Assembly: GCA_947507155.1 (NCBI GenBank) | Contig: CANNOC010000008.1 | Span: 1-64,000, forward strand | Length of the DNA stretch: 64,000 nt | Origin: an uncultured Collinsella sp. | GTDB lineage: Bacteria > Actinomycetota > Coriobacteriia > Coriobacteriales > Coriobacteriaceae | Reading direction: 5' to 3' | Part shown: in pieces, positions 1 through 7,833 of the stretch | Layout of the letters: the number at the start of each line of letters is the position of its first letter | How positions within the stretch are numbered: position 1 is the stretch's first letter | Translations under genes and position numbers: made by a program | Notes under the pieces: model-generated | Told to the model about the DNA's origin: nothing | What the model saw: the letters and a program-made list of their open reading frames with translations, nothing else | The model's database searches: none

Positions 1-75
1 TCCTGTCGTTTCCGTGCCCTCGGATTGGGTCATAGTGTCTGACTTATGCTCAACCAGCGGTGCCTTAGACGTTGG

Positions 76-111
76 GGACGTTCTTAAATGACTAGTCATT
101 TGGGAACGTCC
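76..111. repeat. 36-bp near-perfect palindrome
   Basis: Arms GGACGTTC and GAACGTCC flank a perfect 16-bp palindrome centred on ACTAGT; the only mismatches are two T/G positions, which would be wobble pairs in RNA. It lies just upstream of the IS110-type element. It could be an old terminator, a cruciform, or the insertion target. No gene is seen in bases 1-75. Confidence 0.75.
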
Positions 112-120
112 ATTACAGTC

Positions 121-360
121 GAAATTGTCAGCCCGGGACCATCTCGGGCTACGATTGAGGCGCGCCCAGAACGGGCCGCCGACCGGGCGCCCGCGCACGG
201 CCGAACGTCCCTGCCCCCGAGAGGGCCCGTTGGGTGCTGCCGGCGCGGGACGCGCCGCCCCCGACGGCTGATAGGAAAGTGCCGGGCAGGTGCCGCGGCT
301 GGTAATGTGAGTGCCGAGGGGGAGGCCATCCGGTCGAACGACTACCGGAAGGATACCACC
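121..360 (+). ncRNA. candidate IS110 bridge-RNA region
   Basis: IS110-group elements are known to encode a bridge RNA in the long non-coding end upstream of the recombinase. This segment has no convincing gene and contains stems: 130-138 with 142-150 (9 bp including one G-U, 3-nt loop CCA) and 162-167 with 185-190 (GCGCCC/GGGCGC). Assignment as a bridge RNA is inference from position and structure. Target- and donor-binding loops were not identified. Confidence 0.4.
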
Positions 361-1494
361 GTGAAAGCGCCATCCACCAGGCCCACGGCCGTGCTCGGCC
401 TGGACGTCGGCAAGTCGTCGCGCTGGGCCTGCCTGATCGACCGCGACGGGGAGGTGCTGGCCAGCGCCCCCGTCCGCAACAGGGAGGCCGAGCTCGACGC
501 GCTGTTCGCCTCCGCGCCCGCCGGCACGCTCGTCGTCGTCGACCAGTTCCGCAACATAGGGTCCCTCGCCGTGAGGCGGGCACGGGCCGCGGGGCTCGGG
601 GTCGCCTACCTGCCCGGGCTCGCCGCCAGCCGCGCCGCGGGCCTGTTCGCCGGCGAGGCCAAGACCGACGAGCGCGACGCCGCGGTGATCGCGCGGACCG
701 CCCTGGGCGTGCCGGACTCCCTGTCGGGGGTCCCGGGCCGCGGCGAGGCCCTCGAGGCCGCCCGCGCCCTCTCGTCGCAGCGCGACCATGTCGTCGCCTG
801 CGCGACCAGGGACAAGAACCGCCTGCGCGCGGTGCTGCTCGAGTCCTGCCCGGCCCTCGAGGCCGCGGTCGACCTGTCGGACCGGCGGTGGCTGGAGCTG
901 CTCGCCGGGTTCGGCGGGGCGTGGGGGATCGCCCGCTCCGGGGCCGAGGGCCCGCGGGCCGAGGCCGCCGGGGAGGCCGCGGCCGCCTCCACCGCGCCCC
1001 CGCCGGCGCTCGTCGAGGCCGAGAACAGGCAGGTCAGGTTCCTGGCCGCCCGGATATCGGAGGCCCTCGACGAGGCCGGGGCCCTCGAGGCCGAGACGGC
1101 GGCGCTGCTCGGGGGCGACGAGACCTACGCGTGCCTGCTCACCGTGCCCGGCATCGGCCCGAGGACCGCGGCGCAGCTCGCGGTGTCGGTCGACATCGGG
1201 AGGTTCCCGGACCACGACCACCTGGCCTCGTACTGCGGCATAGCCCCGAGGGTGAGGAGCTCCGGCACGTCGGTGAGGTCGGTCAGGGCGTCCAGGCGCG
1301 GCGACGCGAGGCTCAAGTCCCTGCTGATCTTCTCGTGCAACAGCCTGGTGAGGTCCTCGGGGCGCTACGGCGAGTACTACCGGGCCTGCAGGGCACGGGG
1401 CATGGGGCACGGGCGGGCGCTCAAGGCCGTCGCGAGGAAGCGGCTCAGGGCGATATACGCCGTGATGCGCGACCGGGTGCCCTACCGGGAGTAG
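361..1494 (+). CDS. IS110 family transposase (DEDD recombinase)
   Basis: The protein has 377 residues. The N-terminal RuvC-like DEDD domain shows D15 in LGLDVGK, D61 in VVVDQ, and D103/D106 in KTDERDA. The C-terminal Transposase_20 domain shows VPGIGPRTAAQLAV and a Ser-rich GTSVRSVRASRRGD segment that should hold the catalytic serine. I chose the GTG start at 361 because GGAAGGA lies 7 bases upstream; reading further upstream would run through the palindrome and structured leader. The enzyme would excise and insert its element guided by RNA. The gene appears intact, so the element may be active. Confidence 0.9.
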   Translation: MKAPSTRPTAVLGLDVGKSSRWACLIDRDGEVLASAPVRNREAELDALFASAPAGTLVVVDQFRNIGSLAVRRARAAGLGVAYLPGLAASRAAGLFAGEAKTDERDAAVIARTALGVPDSLSGVPGRGEALEAARALSSQRDHVVACATRDKNRLRAVLLESCPALEAAVDLSDRRWLELLAGFGGAWGIARSGAEGPRAEAAGEAAAASTAPPPALVEAENRQVRFLAARISEALDEAGALEAETAALLGGDETYACLLTVPGIGPRTAAQLAVSVDIGRFPDHDHLASYCGIAPRVRSSGTSVRSVRASRRGDARLKSLLIFSCNSLVRSSGRYGEYYRACRARGMGHGRALKAVARKRLRAIYAVMRDRVPYRE

Positions 1495-1581
1495 CCCCGA
1501 CGGTTGACAAAACTATAGGAACACCCAATGAGTACGTGGGGAAGCAGATTTTTCCGTTCGGCGATTTGTGTCTTGAAAAAT

Positions 1582-1603
1582 GTATATAACGACTATAACG
1601 TAG
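1582..1603. promoter_or_regulatory. AT-rich motif, ATAACGT-type candidate operator
   Basis: GTATATAAC at 1582-1590 and ATAACGT at 1595-1601 resemble elements upstream of the PTS and GntR genes in this window (2863-2880, 9005-9030, 23809-23817, 24932-24939). Position upstream of the DMT transporter suggests shared control. It is a pattern match only. Confidence 0.35.
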
Positions 1604-1640
1604 TACGAAACATATTGGAAACAATACCGAGGAGGCTGCG

Positions 1641-2723
1641 TTGAAGAAAAGCAATCTGGGCTATGTGCTGGTGCTGATCGCCGCGCTTATGTGGGGCAGC
1701 ATCGGAATCTTTGTAAACGGCATCTCGGCCATGGGCGTTTCGTCCCAGAGCATGGCTGCCTTCCGCTTGTTGGTCGGAGCGCTTATCTTGGCGCCGGTCC
1801 TGATGTTTATGGGCTGCCGTCCGGGTGAGGGGTCTACCGTGGCTCAGGGTCCGCTGGCCCTGTTCAAGGCAAGCCCTAAAGAGCTTGTTCCCTGCGCGCT
1901 TGTCGGTATCGTCGGTTTGGCCGCCGCCAACACCTGTTATTACGAGTGCATGGGCGAGGTGGGCATGTCCACGGCCTCGGTGCTGCTCTACACCTCGCCG
2001 GTGTTTGGCGTCATGCTCGGCCGCGTGCTTTATCGCGAGGACGTGACCCCCAACAAGCTCGTTGCCATTGTCTTTAACATCGTTGGCTGTGTACTTGCAG
2101 TGACCAATGGTGACCTTTCCGGTTTCCATTTTTCGGTTTGGGGCGTCACGTCGGGCGTGATTGCAGGCCTTTGTGGGGCGTCGCTCGCGGTGTTTAGCCG
2201 GATAGCAACCAAGACGGTCCACCCGCTGGCTGTCACGTTTTGGGGCTTTGTTTTTGGCGGTGCGGTTATGGCAGCTATCGCGGCTCCGTGGCCGGATGTC
2301 GCCGCGGCAATGTCGCCACAGCTGCTGCTGCTGTTCCTTGGCTTTGGACTCATCCCCACAGCCGTTGCTTACATCTTATATATGCAGGGTCTGTCCATGG
2401 GGCTCGAGACATCGAAAGTTCCCGTCGTAATGTCTTTCGAGACGGTCGTCACCGTACTGGTGGGCATTGGTGTCTACGCCGAGCCCGCCGGCGCGATTAA
2501 AGTCCTGGGCATCGTGTTGGTGCTCGCGTCCATCCTGATTATGAACACCGACTTCTCCAAGCTGCGCAACAGTGTGTTTGTCGGTCATGTCATTGAGAGC
2601 ATGACCTTTAAGCCCAACGCGTGGTGGACCGAAAAATCTCAGGACATGGATCTGTTTAAGGAACGCACCGGCATTGCGCTGGAACCCACCGTACAGGAAA
2701 GCCCCTGGTACTTCGTGCGATAG
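1641..2723 (+). CDS. EamA/DMT-family membrane transporter
   Basis: The protein has 360 residues and about ten hydrophobic segments in two EamA repeats (roughly residues 5-145 and 160-300), typical of drug/metabolite exporters. The TTG start is favoured by GAGGAGG at 1629-1635. It carries a hydrophilic C-terminal tail of about 60 residues beyond the last helix, which is longer than usual. Substrate is unknown. The upstream motif shared with the Amadori-type PTS operons hints that it may export a product or analogue of that pathway, but this is inference. The IS110 element sits directly upstream and may have altered its promoter. Confidence 0.8.
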   Translation: MKKSNLGYVLVLIAALMWGSIGIFVNGISAMGVSSQSMAAFRLLVGALILAPVLMFMGCRPGEGSTVAQGPLALFKASPKELVPCALVGIVGLAAANTCYYECMGEVGMSTASVLLYTSPVFGVMLGRVLYREDVTPNKLVAIVFNIVGCVLAVTNGDLSGFHFSVWGVTSGVIAGLCGASLAVFSRIATKTVHPLAVTFWGFVFGGAVMAAIAAPWPDVAAAMSPQLLLLFLGFGLIPTAVAYILYMQGLSMGLETSKVPVVMSFETVVTVLVGIGVYAEPAGAIKVLGIVLVLASILIMNTDFSKLRNSVFVGHVIESMTFKPNAWWTEKSQDMDLFKERTGIALEPTVQESPWYFVR

Positions 2724-2862
2724 GGGATTGCGCGCAGGGTCTGACCTGGGGTTATCCAGCTAGCGCCGGCCTACCCAGTCCAACGTTTCGAGTACGTTAA
2801 ACCCGTCAACGGTCGATTTTCACCCGCGAACGGTCTTTATACTAATCAGCAATATAAGCAAC

Positions 2863-2880
2863 GTATAAGACGTTATAATG
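2863..2880. promoter_or_regulatory. candidate operator upstream of PTS operon 1
   Basis: GTATAAGAC at 2863-2871 overlaps GACGTTAT at 2869-2876, the reverse of ATAACGTC. The extended ACGTCTTAT core (minus strand, 2865-2873) also occurs upstream of the second PTS locus at 23809-23817. It lies 26 bases before the EIIAB start. HutC-type GntR regulators bind similar AT-rich GT...AC sites, so a GntR/UTRA protein encoded nearby is the likely ligand. Confidence 0.45.
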
Positions 2881-2905
2881 ACCATAACGAAAAGGAGGAG
2901 GCAAG

Positions 2906-3829
2906 ATGAATCAGATCATTCTCGCATCTCATGGCGGCCTGGCCGCAGGCGCCAAAGACACGCTCGAGATGGTTCTCGGCGACGTGTCGAACGTCCACGT
3001 CGTGTCGCTTGCTCGTGACGACAAGGAGCCCATCACCAATAAGGTTGAGGCTATGATCGCCACGTTCAACGCGGACGACACCGTCTATGTGCTGACCGAT
3101 ATGCTCGGCAGCTCGGTCAACAACAGCATGGTCGAGCTTTCCAAGAACGGCACGAAGTTCACGGTTGTCAGCGGTTTCAACATCCCGTTGGCGCTCACGC
3201 TTGCTATGAGCCCCGCCCCCGTCAAGGGCGCCGAGCTCGCGGTCCTCATCAATGAGGCCCGCGCCGGTCTGACCAACCCCAACGCACCGGTCGAGGCCGC
3301 CGCGGCTCCCGCCAAGAAGGCCAAGGCGTCCCGTCACAGCTCCGGTCCCGCCAAGATCGTCCTCGCACGTCTTGACTACCGTCTGCTGCACGGCCAGGTC
3401 GTCTTTACTTGGACCACCAAGGTTCAGGCCGAGCGCATCATCGTCGTCGACAACGCTGCCGCCAACGATGACATCAAGAAGGGCGCTCTTAAGCTGGCCA
3501 AGCCCCAGGGCGTGCGCCTGAACGTCTTCACCGTCGAGCGTGCCCTCGCCAAGATGGATAAGCTCAACACCCTCGGCGAGCGCGTCATGTTCGTCTTTGG
3601 CAACACTGCCGAGATGCTGCAGTTCTGTCAGGGCTACAAGCTCGACGCCATCAACCTGGGCGCCACCGCCAACCACGACGGTGCCGATCAGGTCGGCGGC
3701 AAGGACAGCTCCGTCTTCCTCGACGCCACCCAGAAGGCCGACGTCAACCAGCTGCTCGACATGGGCATCAAGCTCTATGTCCAGCAGACCCCTACGTATC
3801 AGAGCGTCGACATCGACGCCAAGCTGTAA
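2906..3829 (+). CDS. PTS mannose-family fused EIIAB component
   Basis: The 307-residue protein joins an EIIA domain (residues 1-130, phosphoacceptor H9 in LASHGG) to an EIIB domain (about 148-307, H162 in DYRLLHGQV) by an Ala/Lys-rich linker. It passes phosphate from HPr to the incoming sugar. AAAGGAGGAGG lies just upstream of the ATG. It heads an operon with EIIC, EIID and a FrlB-like SIS protein, which points to a fructoselysine/glucoselysine-type substrate rather than mannose. The second PTS in the window has the same two domains as separate genes. Confidence 0.93.
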   Translation: MNQIILASHGGLAAGAKDTLEMVLGDVSNVHVVSLARDDKEPITNKVEAMIATFNADDTVYVLTDMLGSSVNNSMVELSKNGTKFTVVSGFNIPLALTLAMSPAPVKGAELAVLINEARAGLTNPNAPVEAAAAPAKKAKASRHSSGPAKIVLARLDYRLLHGQVVFTWTTKVQAERIIVVDNAAANDDIKKGALKLAKPQGVRLNVFTVERALAKMDKLNTLGERVMFVFGNTAEMLQFCQGYKLDAINLGATANHDGADQVGGKDSSVFLDATQKADVNQLLDMGIKLYVQQTPTYQSVDIDAKL

Positions 3830-3865
3830 TCAACCAGGCTTTTGCCTGACTGAAAGGAGAAGGGT

Positions 3866-4660
3866 ATGAATACGTTCATCAGTGCGGTGCTCGTCGGCCT
3901 CGTCGGCGTGTTCTGCATGTGGGACTCCCGCCTGCTCGGTCGTCTTAACTTCGAGCAGCCCCTCGTTGGCGCTACGCTCGTCGGTCTGCTGCTGGGCGAT
4001 GTGCCCACCGGCCTTGCCGTCGGTGCCGCCGTCGAGCTCGTGTCCATGGGCCTGGTGCAGGTCGGCGCCGCCGTTCCGCCCGATATGGTCCTGGGCGGCA
4101 TCGTGGCCGCTGCCTTTGCGTGCCTGACCGATGCTTCCGCCGAGACCGCCATGACGATCGCCATCCCGGTCGCCGTCCTGGGTCAGCTCCTCGGCATCGT
4201 GTTCCGTTCCATCATCGCCGCCCTCACTCATGTGGCAGATAGCGCGATCGATAACGGAAAGTTCAAGACCGCCTACCGTATGCACATCTGCGCCGGCTCC
4301 GGTCTGTACGCCGTCATGTACTTCCTGCCGATCTTCCTCGCCGTCTTTGTTGGCACCGACCTGGTTCAGGCCATCGTCAACATGGTTCCCGAGTGGCTGT
4401 CCACTGGTCTTAACGTTTCGACCAAGATCATGACCGCCTACGGCTTGGCCCTGCTGCTCACCATGATGATCAAGAAGGGTATGACTCCGTTCCTGTTCAT
4501 CGGTTTCCTGCTCGCCGCTTACCTCAACCTGTCCGTCATCGCGGTCGCTCTGATCGGTGTGTGCCTGGCTGTCGTCTTCATGGGCTTCAAGTTCAACGGT
4601 TCCCATGCAGCCGCCGGTGTCGATTCCGACTACGATCCGCTCGAAGACGACGAAGACTAA
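3866..4660 (+). CDS. PTS mannose/sorbose-family EIIC permease
   Basis: The protein has 264 residues with multiple membrane segments and the EIIC-Man signature region LVGLLLGDVPTGLAVGAAVE near residues 37-56. With EIID it forms the membrane channel that moves the sugar adduct for phosphorylation by EIIAB. GAAAGGAGAAGGG precedes the ATG. The C-terminus ends in an acidic tail (YDPLEDDED). It lies 36 bases after the EIIAB gene and 13 bases before EIID, so all are probably one transcript. Confidence 0.93.
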   Translation: MNTFISAVLVGLVGVFCMWDSRLLGRLNFEQPLVGATLVGLLLGDVPTGLAVGAAVELVSMGLVQVGAAVPPDMVLGGIVAAAFACLTDASAETAMTIAIPVAVLGQLLGIVFRSIIAALTHVADSAIDNGKFKTAYRMHICAGSGLYAVMYFLPIFLAVFVGTDLVQAIVNMVPEWLSTGLNVSTKIMTAYGLALLLTMMIKKGMTPFLFIGFLLAAYLNLSVIAVALIGVCLAVVFMGFKFNGSHAAAGVDSDYDPLEDDED

Positions 4661-4673
4661 GGAGGAACACACT

Positions 4674-5507
4674 ATGGCAACCGCAACCAAGGACGTGTCC
4701 CTGAACAAGAAGGTCAGCCAGTTCTTCTGGCGCTCCTGGGCCATCCAGGCCTCTTGGAACTACGAGCGTCAGATGAACATGGGCTTCCTCTACGGCATGG
4801 TTCCCACGCTCGATCGCCTCTATCCGGATGAGTCCGACCCCAAGCAGCTCGCTGCTAAGAAAGAGGCTTACCACCGTCACATGGCGTTCTACAACTGCAC
4901 CCCGCAGACGAGCGCTTTCATCCTGGGCCTCGCCGCCTCCATGGAGGAGGAGTACGCCAAGGATCCCGAGAACTTCGATCCCGATTCGATCAACGCGGTC
5001 AAGACCTCCCTCATGGGTCCGCTTTCCGGCATCGGTGACTCCTTCTTCCAGGGCACCATCCGCGTTATCGCCTTTGGCCTGGGCGTTCAGCTGGCTCAGC
5101 AGGGCTCCATCATGGGCCCGATCCTGGCCATGCTCATCTCCATCGTCCCCTCTGTGCTGATCACCTGGTTCGCAGCCAAGATGGGCTATCAGGGCGGCCA
5201 CGAGTACCTGAGCAAGCTTCAGGGCGGCGACCTCATGGAGAAGCTCATGTATGTCTGCGGCATCGTGGGCCTTATGTCCGTGGGCGGCATGATCGCTACG
5301 CTGATTGGCGCCACTACCCCGCTGCAGTTCGCTGAGGGCACCGTCGTGATCCAGGACATCCTGGACGGCATGATGCCCCAGATGATCTCCCTTGGCCTCA
5401 CCGGCCTTATGTACTGGCTCATCAAGAAGAACGTCAACACCGGTTGGCTTCTCGTGATCGCCATCGTGGGCGGCATCGCCCTCTCCGCGGCCGGCATCCT
5501 GGCCTAG
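4674..5507 (+). CDS. PTS mannose/sorbose-family EIID component
   Basis: The protein has 277 residues. The soluble N-terminal part carries the conserved QASWNYERQMNMGFLYG stretch and LMGPLSGIGDSFFQGT, both diagnostic of EIID-Man, and the C-terminal third is hydrophobic. The ATG at 4674 has GGAGGAA 8 bases upstream. It forms the translocation complex with EIIC. It is followed by two intercistronic hairpins and then the SIS deglycase. Confidence 0.93.
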   Translation: MATATKDVSLNKKVSQFFWRSWAIQASWNYERQMNMGFLYGMVPTLDRLYPDESDPKQLAAKKEAYHRHMAFYNCTPQTSAFILGLAASMEEEYAKDPENFDPDSINAVKTSLMGPLSGIGDSFFQGTIRVIAFGLGVQLAQQGSIMGPILAMLISIVPSVLITWFAAKMGYQGGHEYLSKLQGGDLMEKLMYVCGIVGLMSVGGMIATLIGATTPLQFAEGTVVIQDILDGMMPQMISLGLTGLMYWLIKKNVNTGWLLVIAIVGGIALSAAGILA

Positions 5508-5541
5508 TCGCGACCAAGCGCTTAACCGCTTTCCCCCGGGG

Positions 5542-5615
5542 GCCTGCCTGGCATCCCATACCCCAGGCAGGCTTCCATCCCTAAAATGCGACAAAGGGCA
5601 GTCCCTTTGTCGCAT
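5542..5615 (+). repeat. two hairpins between EIID and the SIS gene
   Basis: GCCTGCCTGG (5542-5551) pairs perfectly with 5563-5572. A second hairpin has a perfect 13-bp stem, ATGCGACAAAGGG at 5586-5598 with 5603-5615, and a 4-base loop. Neither has a clear T-run, so they look more like mRNA-processing or stability elements than terminators. They could set a different level for the deglycase than for the transporter. Confidence 0.7.
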
Positions 5616-5705
5616 CCTCAACGGGCCGGCGACTCGGTCCAAACCACGGTAACCCTGCGAGCGCCCGGCAATGTGGCGCCGCAAAAATCGAAAGGAATGT
5701 GTCAG

Positions 5706-6689
5706 ATGTACGAGATCGACCTTAACCTCCCTAAGCAGATCGTCGCTGACGTCCTGTCCAACCACGAGATCCACAGCGTCGCCTTCGTCGGCTGCGGCGC
5801 TTCCATGTCCGACCTTTACCCCGCCAAGTACTTCCTGGCCAACAACACGGACAAGCTGAACGTTCAGATCTTCACTGCTAACGAGTTCAACTACGACACG
5901 CCCTCCTGGGTCAACGAGCACACCTTCGTGATCACCTGCTCCCTCGGTGGCTCCACGCCCGAGACCGTCGAGGCCAACAAGACCGCCAAGAAGCACAACT
6001 GCCCGGTCGTCTCCCTCACCAACAAGGCTGGCTCCGCTCTGACCGTCGACGCCGACCACGTCATCGTTCACGGCTTCCACGCCAACTACGCTGCCAAGTG
6101 CGAGAAGCCCGGCTATGCTATCGCTCTTGCTCTCGAGATCCTTCAGCAGACCGAGGGCTATGACCACTACGAGGACATGATCACCGGCCTCACCAACATC
6201 TTCGATCTCTGCGAGAACGCCGCTCAGCACTGCAAGAAGCTCGCCAAGAAGTTCGCCGAGGACTTCAAGGACGACAAGATGATCTACTTCATGGCTTCCG
6301 GTGCCTCCGAGAAGATGGCTTATTCTCACGCCGCCTTCCTGTTCACCGAGATGCAGTGGATCGACGCCGCCGCCTACAACACCGGCGAGTACTTCCACGG
6401 CCCGTTCGAGGTTTCCACCGAGGGTAAGCCCTACGTCTTCTTCATGTCCGATGGCGCCACCCGTCCGATGGACGCCCGCGCCCTCACCTTCCTTGAGCGC
6501 ATGGGCGCCAAGGTCGCTCTGATCGACTCCAAGGACTACGGCCTGGCTGACGCCGTGCCCGCGAGCGTCATCACCTACTTCAACCCGCTGCTGCACCTCG
6601 CCGTTATGCGTGAGTACGGCAACCAGATCGCCGAGGCCCGTCAGCACCCGCTGACCATGCGTCGCTACATGTGGAAGCTTTCCTACTAA
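5706..6689 (+). CDS. SIS-domain Amadori-type deglycase (FrlB/GfrE/GfrF-like)
   Basis: The 327-residue protein has two SIS domains. The first shows FVGCGAS (27-33) and SLGGSTPET (79-87); the second shows TGEYFHGPFE (226-235), matching the SGEFxHGP active-site region of fructoselysine-6-phosphate deglycase FrlB, and the HPLTMRRYMW end matches FrlB's ERRYYG end. It would split a phosphorylated sugar-amine into hexose-6-phosphate and an amino acid. The ATG at 5706 has AAAGGA 9 bases upstream. Exact substrate is inferred; a glucosamine-type isomerase is less likely given the C-terminus. Confidence 0.75.
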   Translation: MYEIDLNLPKQIVADVLSNHEIHSVAFVGCGASMSDLYPAKYFLANNTDKLNVQIFTANEFNYDTPSWVNEHTFVITCSLGGSTPETVEANKTAKKHNCPVVSLTNKAGSALTVDADHVIVHGFHANYAAKCEKPGYAIALALEILQQTEGYDHYEDMITGLTNIFDLCENAAQHCKKLAKKFAEDFKDDKMIYFMASGASEKMAYSHAAFLFTEMQWIDAAAYNTGEYFHGPFEVSTEGKPYVFFMSDGATRPMDARALTFLERMGAKVALIDSKDYGLADAVPASVITYFNPLLHLAVMREYGNQIAEARQHPLTMRRYMWKLSY

Positions 6690-6723
6690 TCACAAGTAAG
6701 TAGACCTTACGGGTTGATTGAGA

Positions 6724-6755
6724 GGGGATGGGGTTTGCGCCCCATCCCCTTTTTT
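6724..6755 (+). terminator. rho-independent terminator of PTS operon 1
   Basis: GGGGATGGGG pairs perfectly with CCCCATCCCC around a 6-base loop and is followed by six T. It closes the operon 2906-6689. Confidence 0.93.
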
Positions 6756-6790
6756 GCTCTGGGGAGGGCGTGTCTGTCGTGTCGCAAAAC

Positions 6791-6834
6791 CCCAGATAAA
6801 ACCTACCAAAATAAACCTGTCCCTTTTTGGCAGG
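6791..6834 (+). repeat. 44-bp dispersed hairpin repeat, copy 1
   Basis: It begins CCCAGATAAAACCTACCAAA and ends CCCTTTTTGGCAGG; CCTACCAAAA can pair with TTTTTGGCAGG. Near-identical copies are at 8925-8968 (same strand) and 18631-18674 (opposite strand), all just outside genes. Confidence 0.8.
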
Positions 6835-6849
6835 TGGGAGGAGATGCGT

Positions 6850-7479
6850 ATGATCAAGGCAGTGCTGTTTGATATGGACGGCGTGCTGGTCGATACCGAG
6901 TGGTTCTACAACCGTCGTCGCGTAGCGTTTATGGAAGAGAAGGGGTTCCACTTTGACGAGATTCCCGATCTTTCGGGGTCTAACGAGCCTGCCATTTGGG
7001 AGGCGCTGGTGCCCGACGATGTTGAGCTGCGCGAGCGCCTGCGCGTGGAGTACAAGCAGGTTTATAGCCCGGACCATCCCGTTCCGTATGCCGAGCTGCT
7101 CAACGAGCAGGCGGAGCCGGTGATGCGTGAGCTGCACGAGCGCGGCGTGAAGTGCGCCATCGCGAGCTCGTCCTATCGCGAGCTTATTGACGAGCTGGTG
7201 GAGATTGCCGGTATCGCCGACGTGCTGGACTACACCATCAGTGGTCACGAGTGCAGCGCGTTTAAGCCCGATCCCGAGATCTACCTGCGTGCCATGGAGG
7301 CGCTAGGGGTGGAGCCTGCTGAGTGCCTGGTTATAGAGGATTCGCCTTTGGGCATCGAGGCTGGTAAGCGCTCCGGCGCCCGCGTCCTGGCGCTGCGTCC
7401 GCACGAGGGTGTCAACCTCGATCAATCGCGAGCCGATGCCGTTATCGATAATCTGACCGACATTTTGGCCGCTTTGTAG
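6850..7479 (+). CDS. HAD-superfamily phosphatase / beta-phosphoglucomutase-like
   Basis: The protein has 209 residues. Motif I is FDMDGVLVDTE near the N-terminus (nucleophile and acid/base Asp), motif II is IASSSY, the lysine lies in FKPDPEIY and motif IV is VIEDSPLGIEAGK. A cap domain sits between motifs I and II. AGGAG at 6839-6843 fits the ATG at 6850 better than the in-frame ATG at 6844. It lies directly after the PTS operon terminator and may dephosphorylate or isomerise a sugar phosphate from that pathway; substrate is not readable from sequence. Confidence 0.8.
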   Translation: MIKAVLFDMDGVLVDTEWFYNRRRVAFMEEKGFHFDEIPDLSGSNEPAIWEALVPDDVELRERLRVEYKQVYSPDHPVPYAELLNEQAEPVMRELHERGVKCAIASSSYRELIDELVEIAGIADVLDYTISGHECSAFKPDPEIYLRAMEALGVEPAECLVIEDSPLGIEAGKRSGARVLALRPHEGVNLDQSRADAVIDNLTDILAAL

Positions 7480-7576
7480 CGTCAATCCGCCGCGAGAAGC
7501 ACTGATTCACGCGTCTTTTGCTGCGGATTGGCTTAATTTGTCATCTATTTGGATCCGTTTGGCTTCGATTCGGACT

Positions 7577-7695
7577 AAGTGAGTAGACTTTTTGGTGCAA
7601 GACGAGCACAAAGCGCATCTGCTCTAGTAAAACCGCAGGTCACAGGGGTGGCGGTTTTGGGTGTGCTCTGCAGGTCGCGTAAAGTCTACTCACTT
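7577..7695. repeat. 119-bp nested triple-stem inverted repeat
   Basis: Three perfect stems nest inside one another: AAGTGAGTAGACTTT (7577-7591 with 7681-7695), GAGCACA (7604-7610 with 7662-7668) and AAAACCGC (7629-7636 with 7651-7658). It occupies most of the 354-bp gap between the HAD gene and yitT; nothing else is seen there. It could be a structured RNA, a mobile palindromic element, or a bidirectional transcription stop. Confidence 0.8.
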
Positions 7696-7833
7696 GTTAT
7701 TTGGGCCTTTGGTCGTGGGGTTGCTGGTCCCGCTTTGGTTGTCGAGGGAGGGTGAATTGAAGCGCCCCCGCATGCTCCGTGCTACAATCGCCGACATGCC
7801 TCACAACCAGATTTGCCTTCGAAAGGAGCCCGC

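Larger units (their letters stand above)
121..1515 (+). mobile_element. IS110-family insertion sequence (approximate ends)
   Basis: One intact DEDD transposase gene is preceded by about 240 bp of structured non-coding DNA and followed by a short right end, which is the IS110 layout. A near-matching inverted pair, TTGTCAGCC at 125-133 and GGTTGACAA at 1502-1510 (8 of 9), may mark sub-terminal ends. The right end carries a TTGACA -35-like hexamer, as expected for elements that form a promoter at the circle junction. Exact ends cannot be fixed from one copy. The element is more GC-rich than the AT-rich DNA directly downstream. Confidence 0.7.

Noticed and set aside
88..360. N-terminal extension of the IS110 transposase
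   Set aside because: The extra 91 residues start inside the 36-bp palindrome and run through the structured leader. The GTG at 361 has a good ribosome site and starts exactly at the conserved domain.
4593..6647. 684-residue open frame antisense to EIID and the SIS gene
   Set aside because: The composition is that of an antisense frame and it crosses two confident genes.
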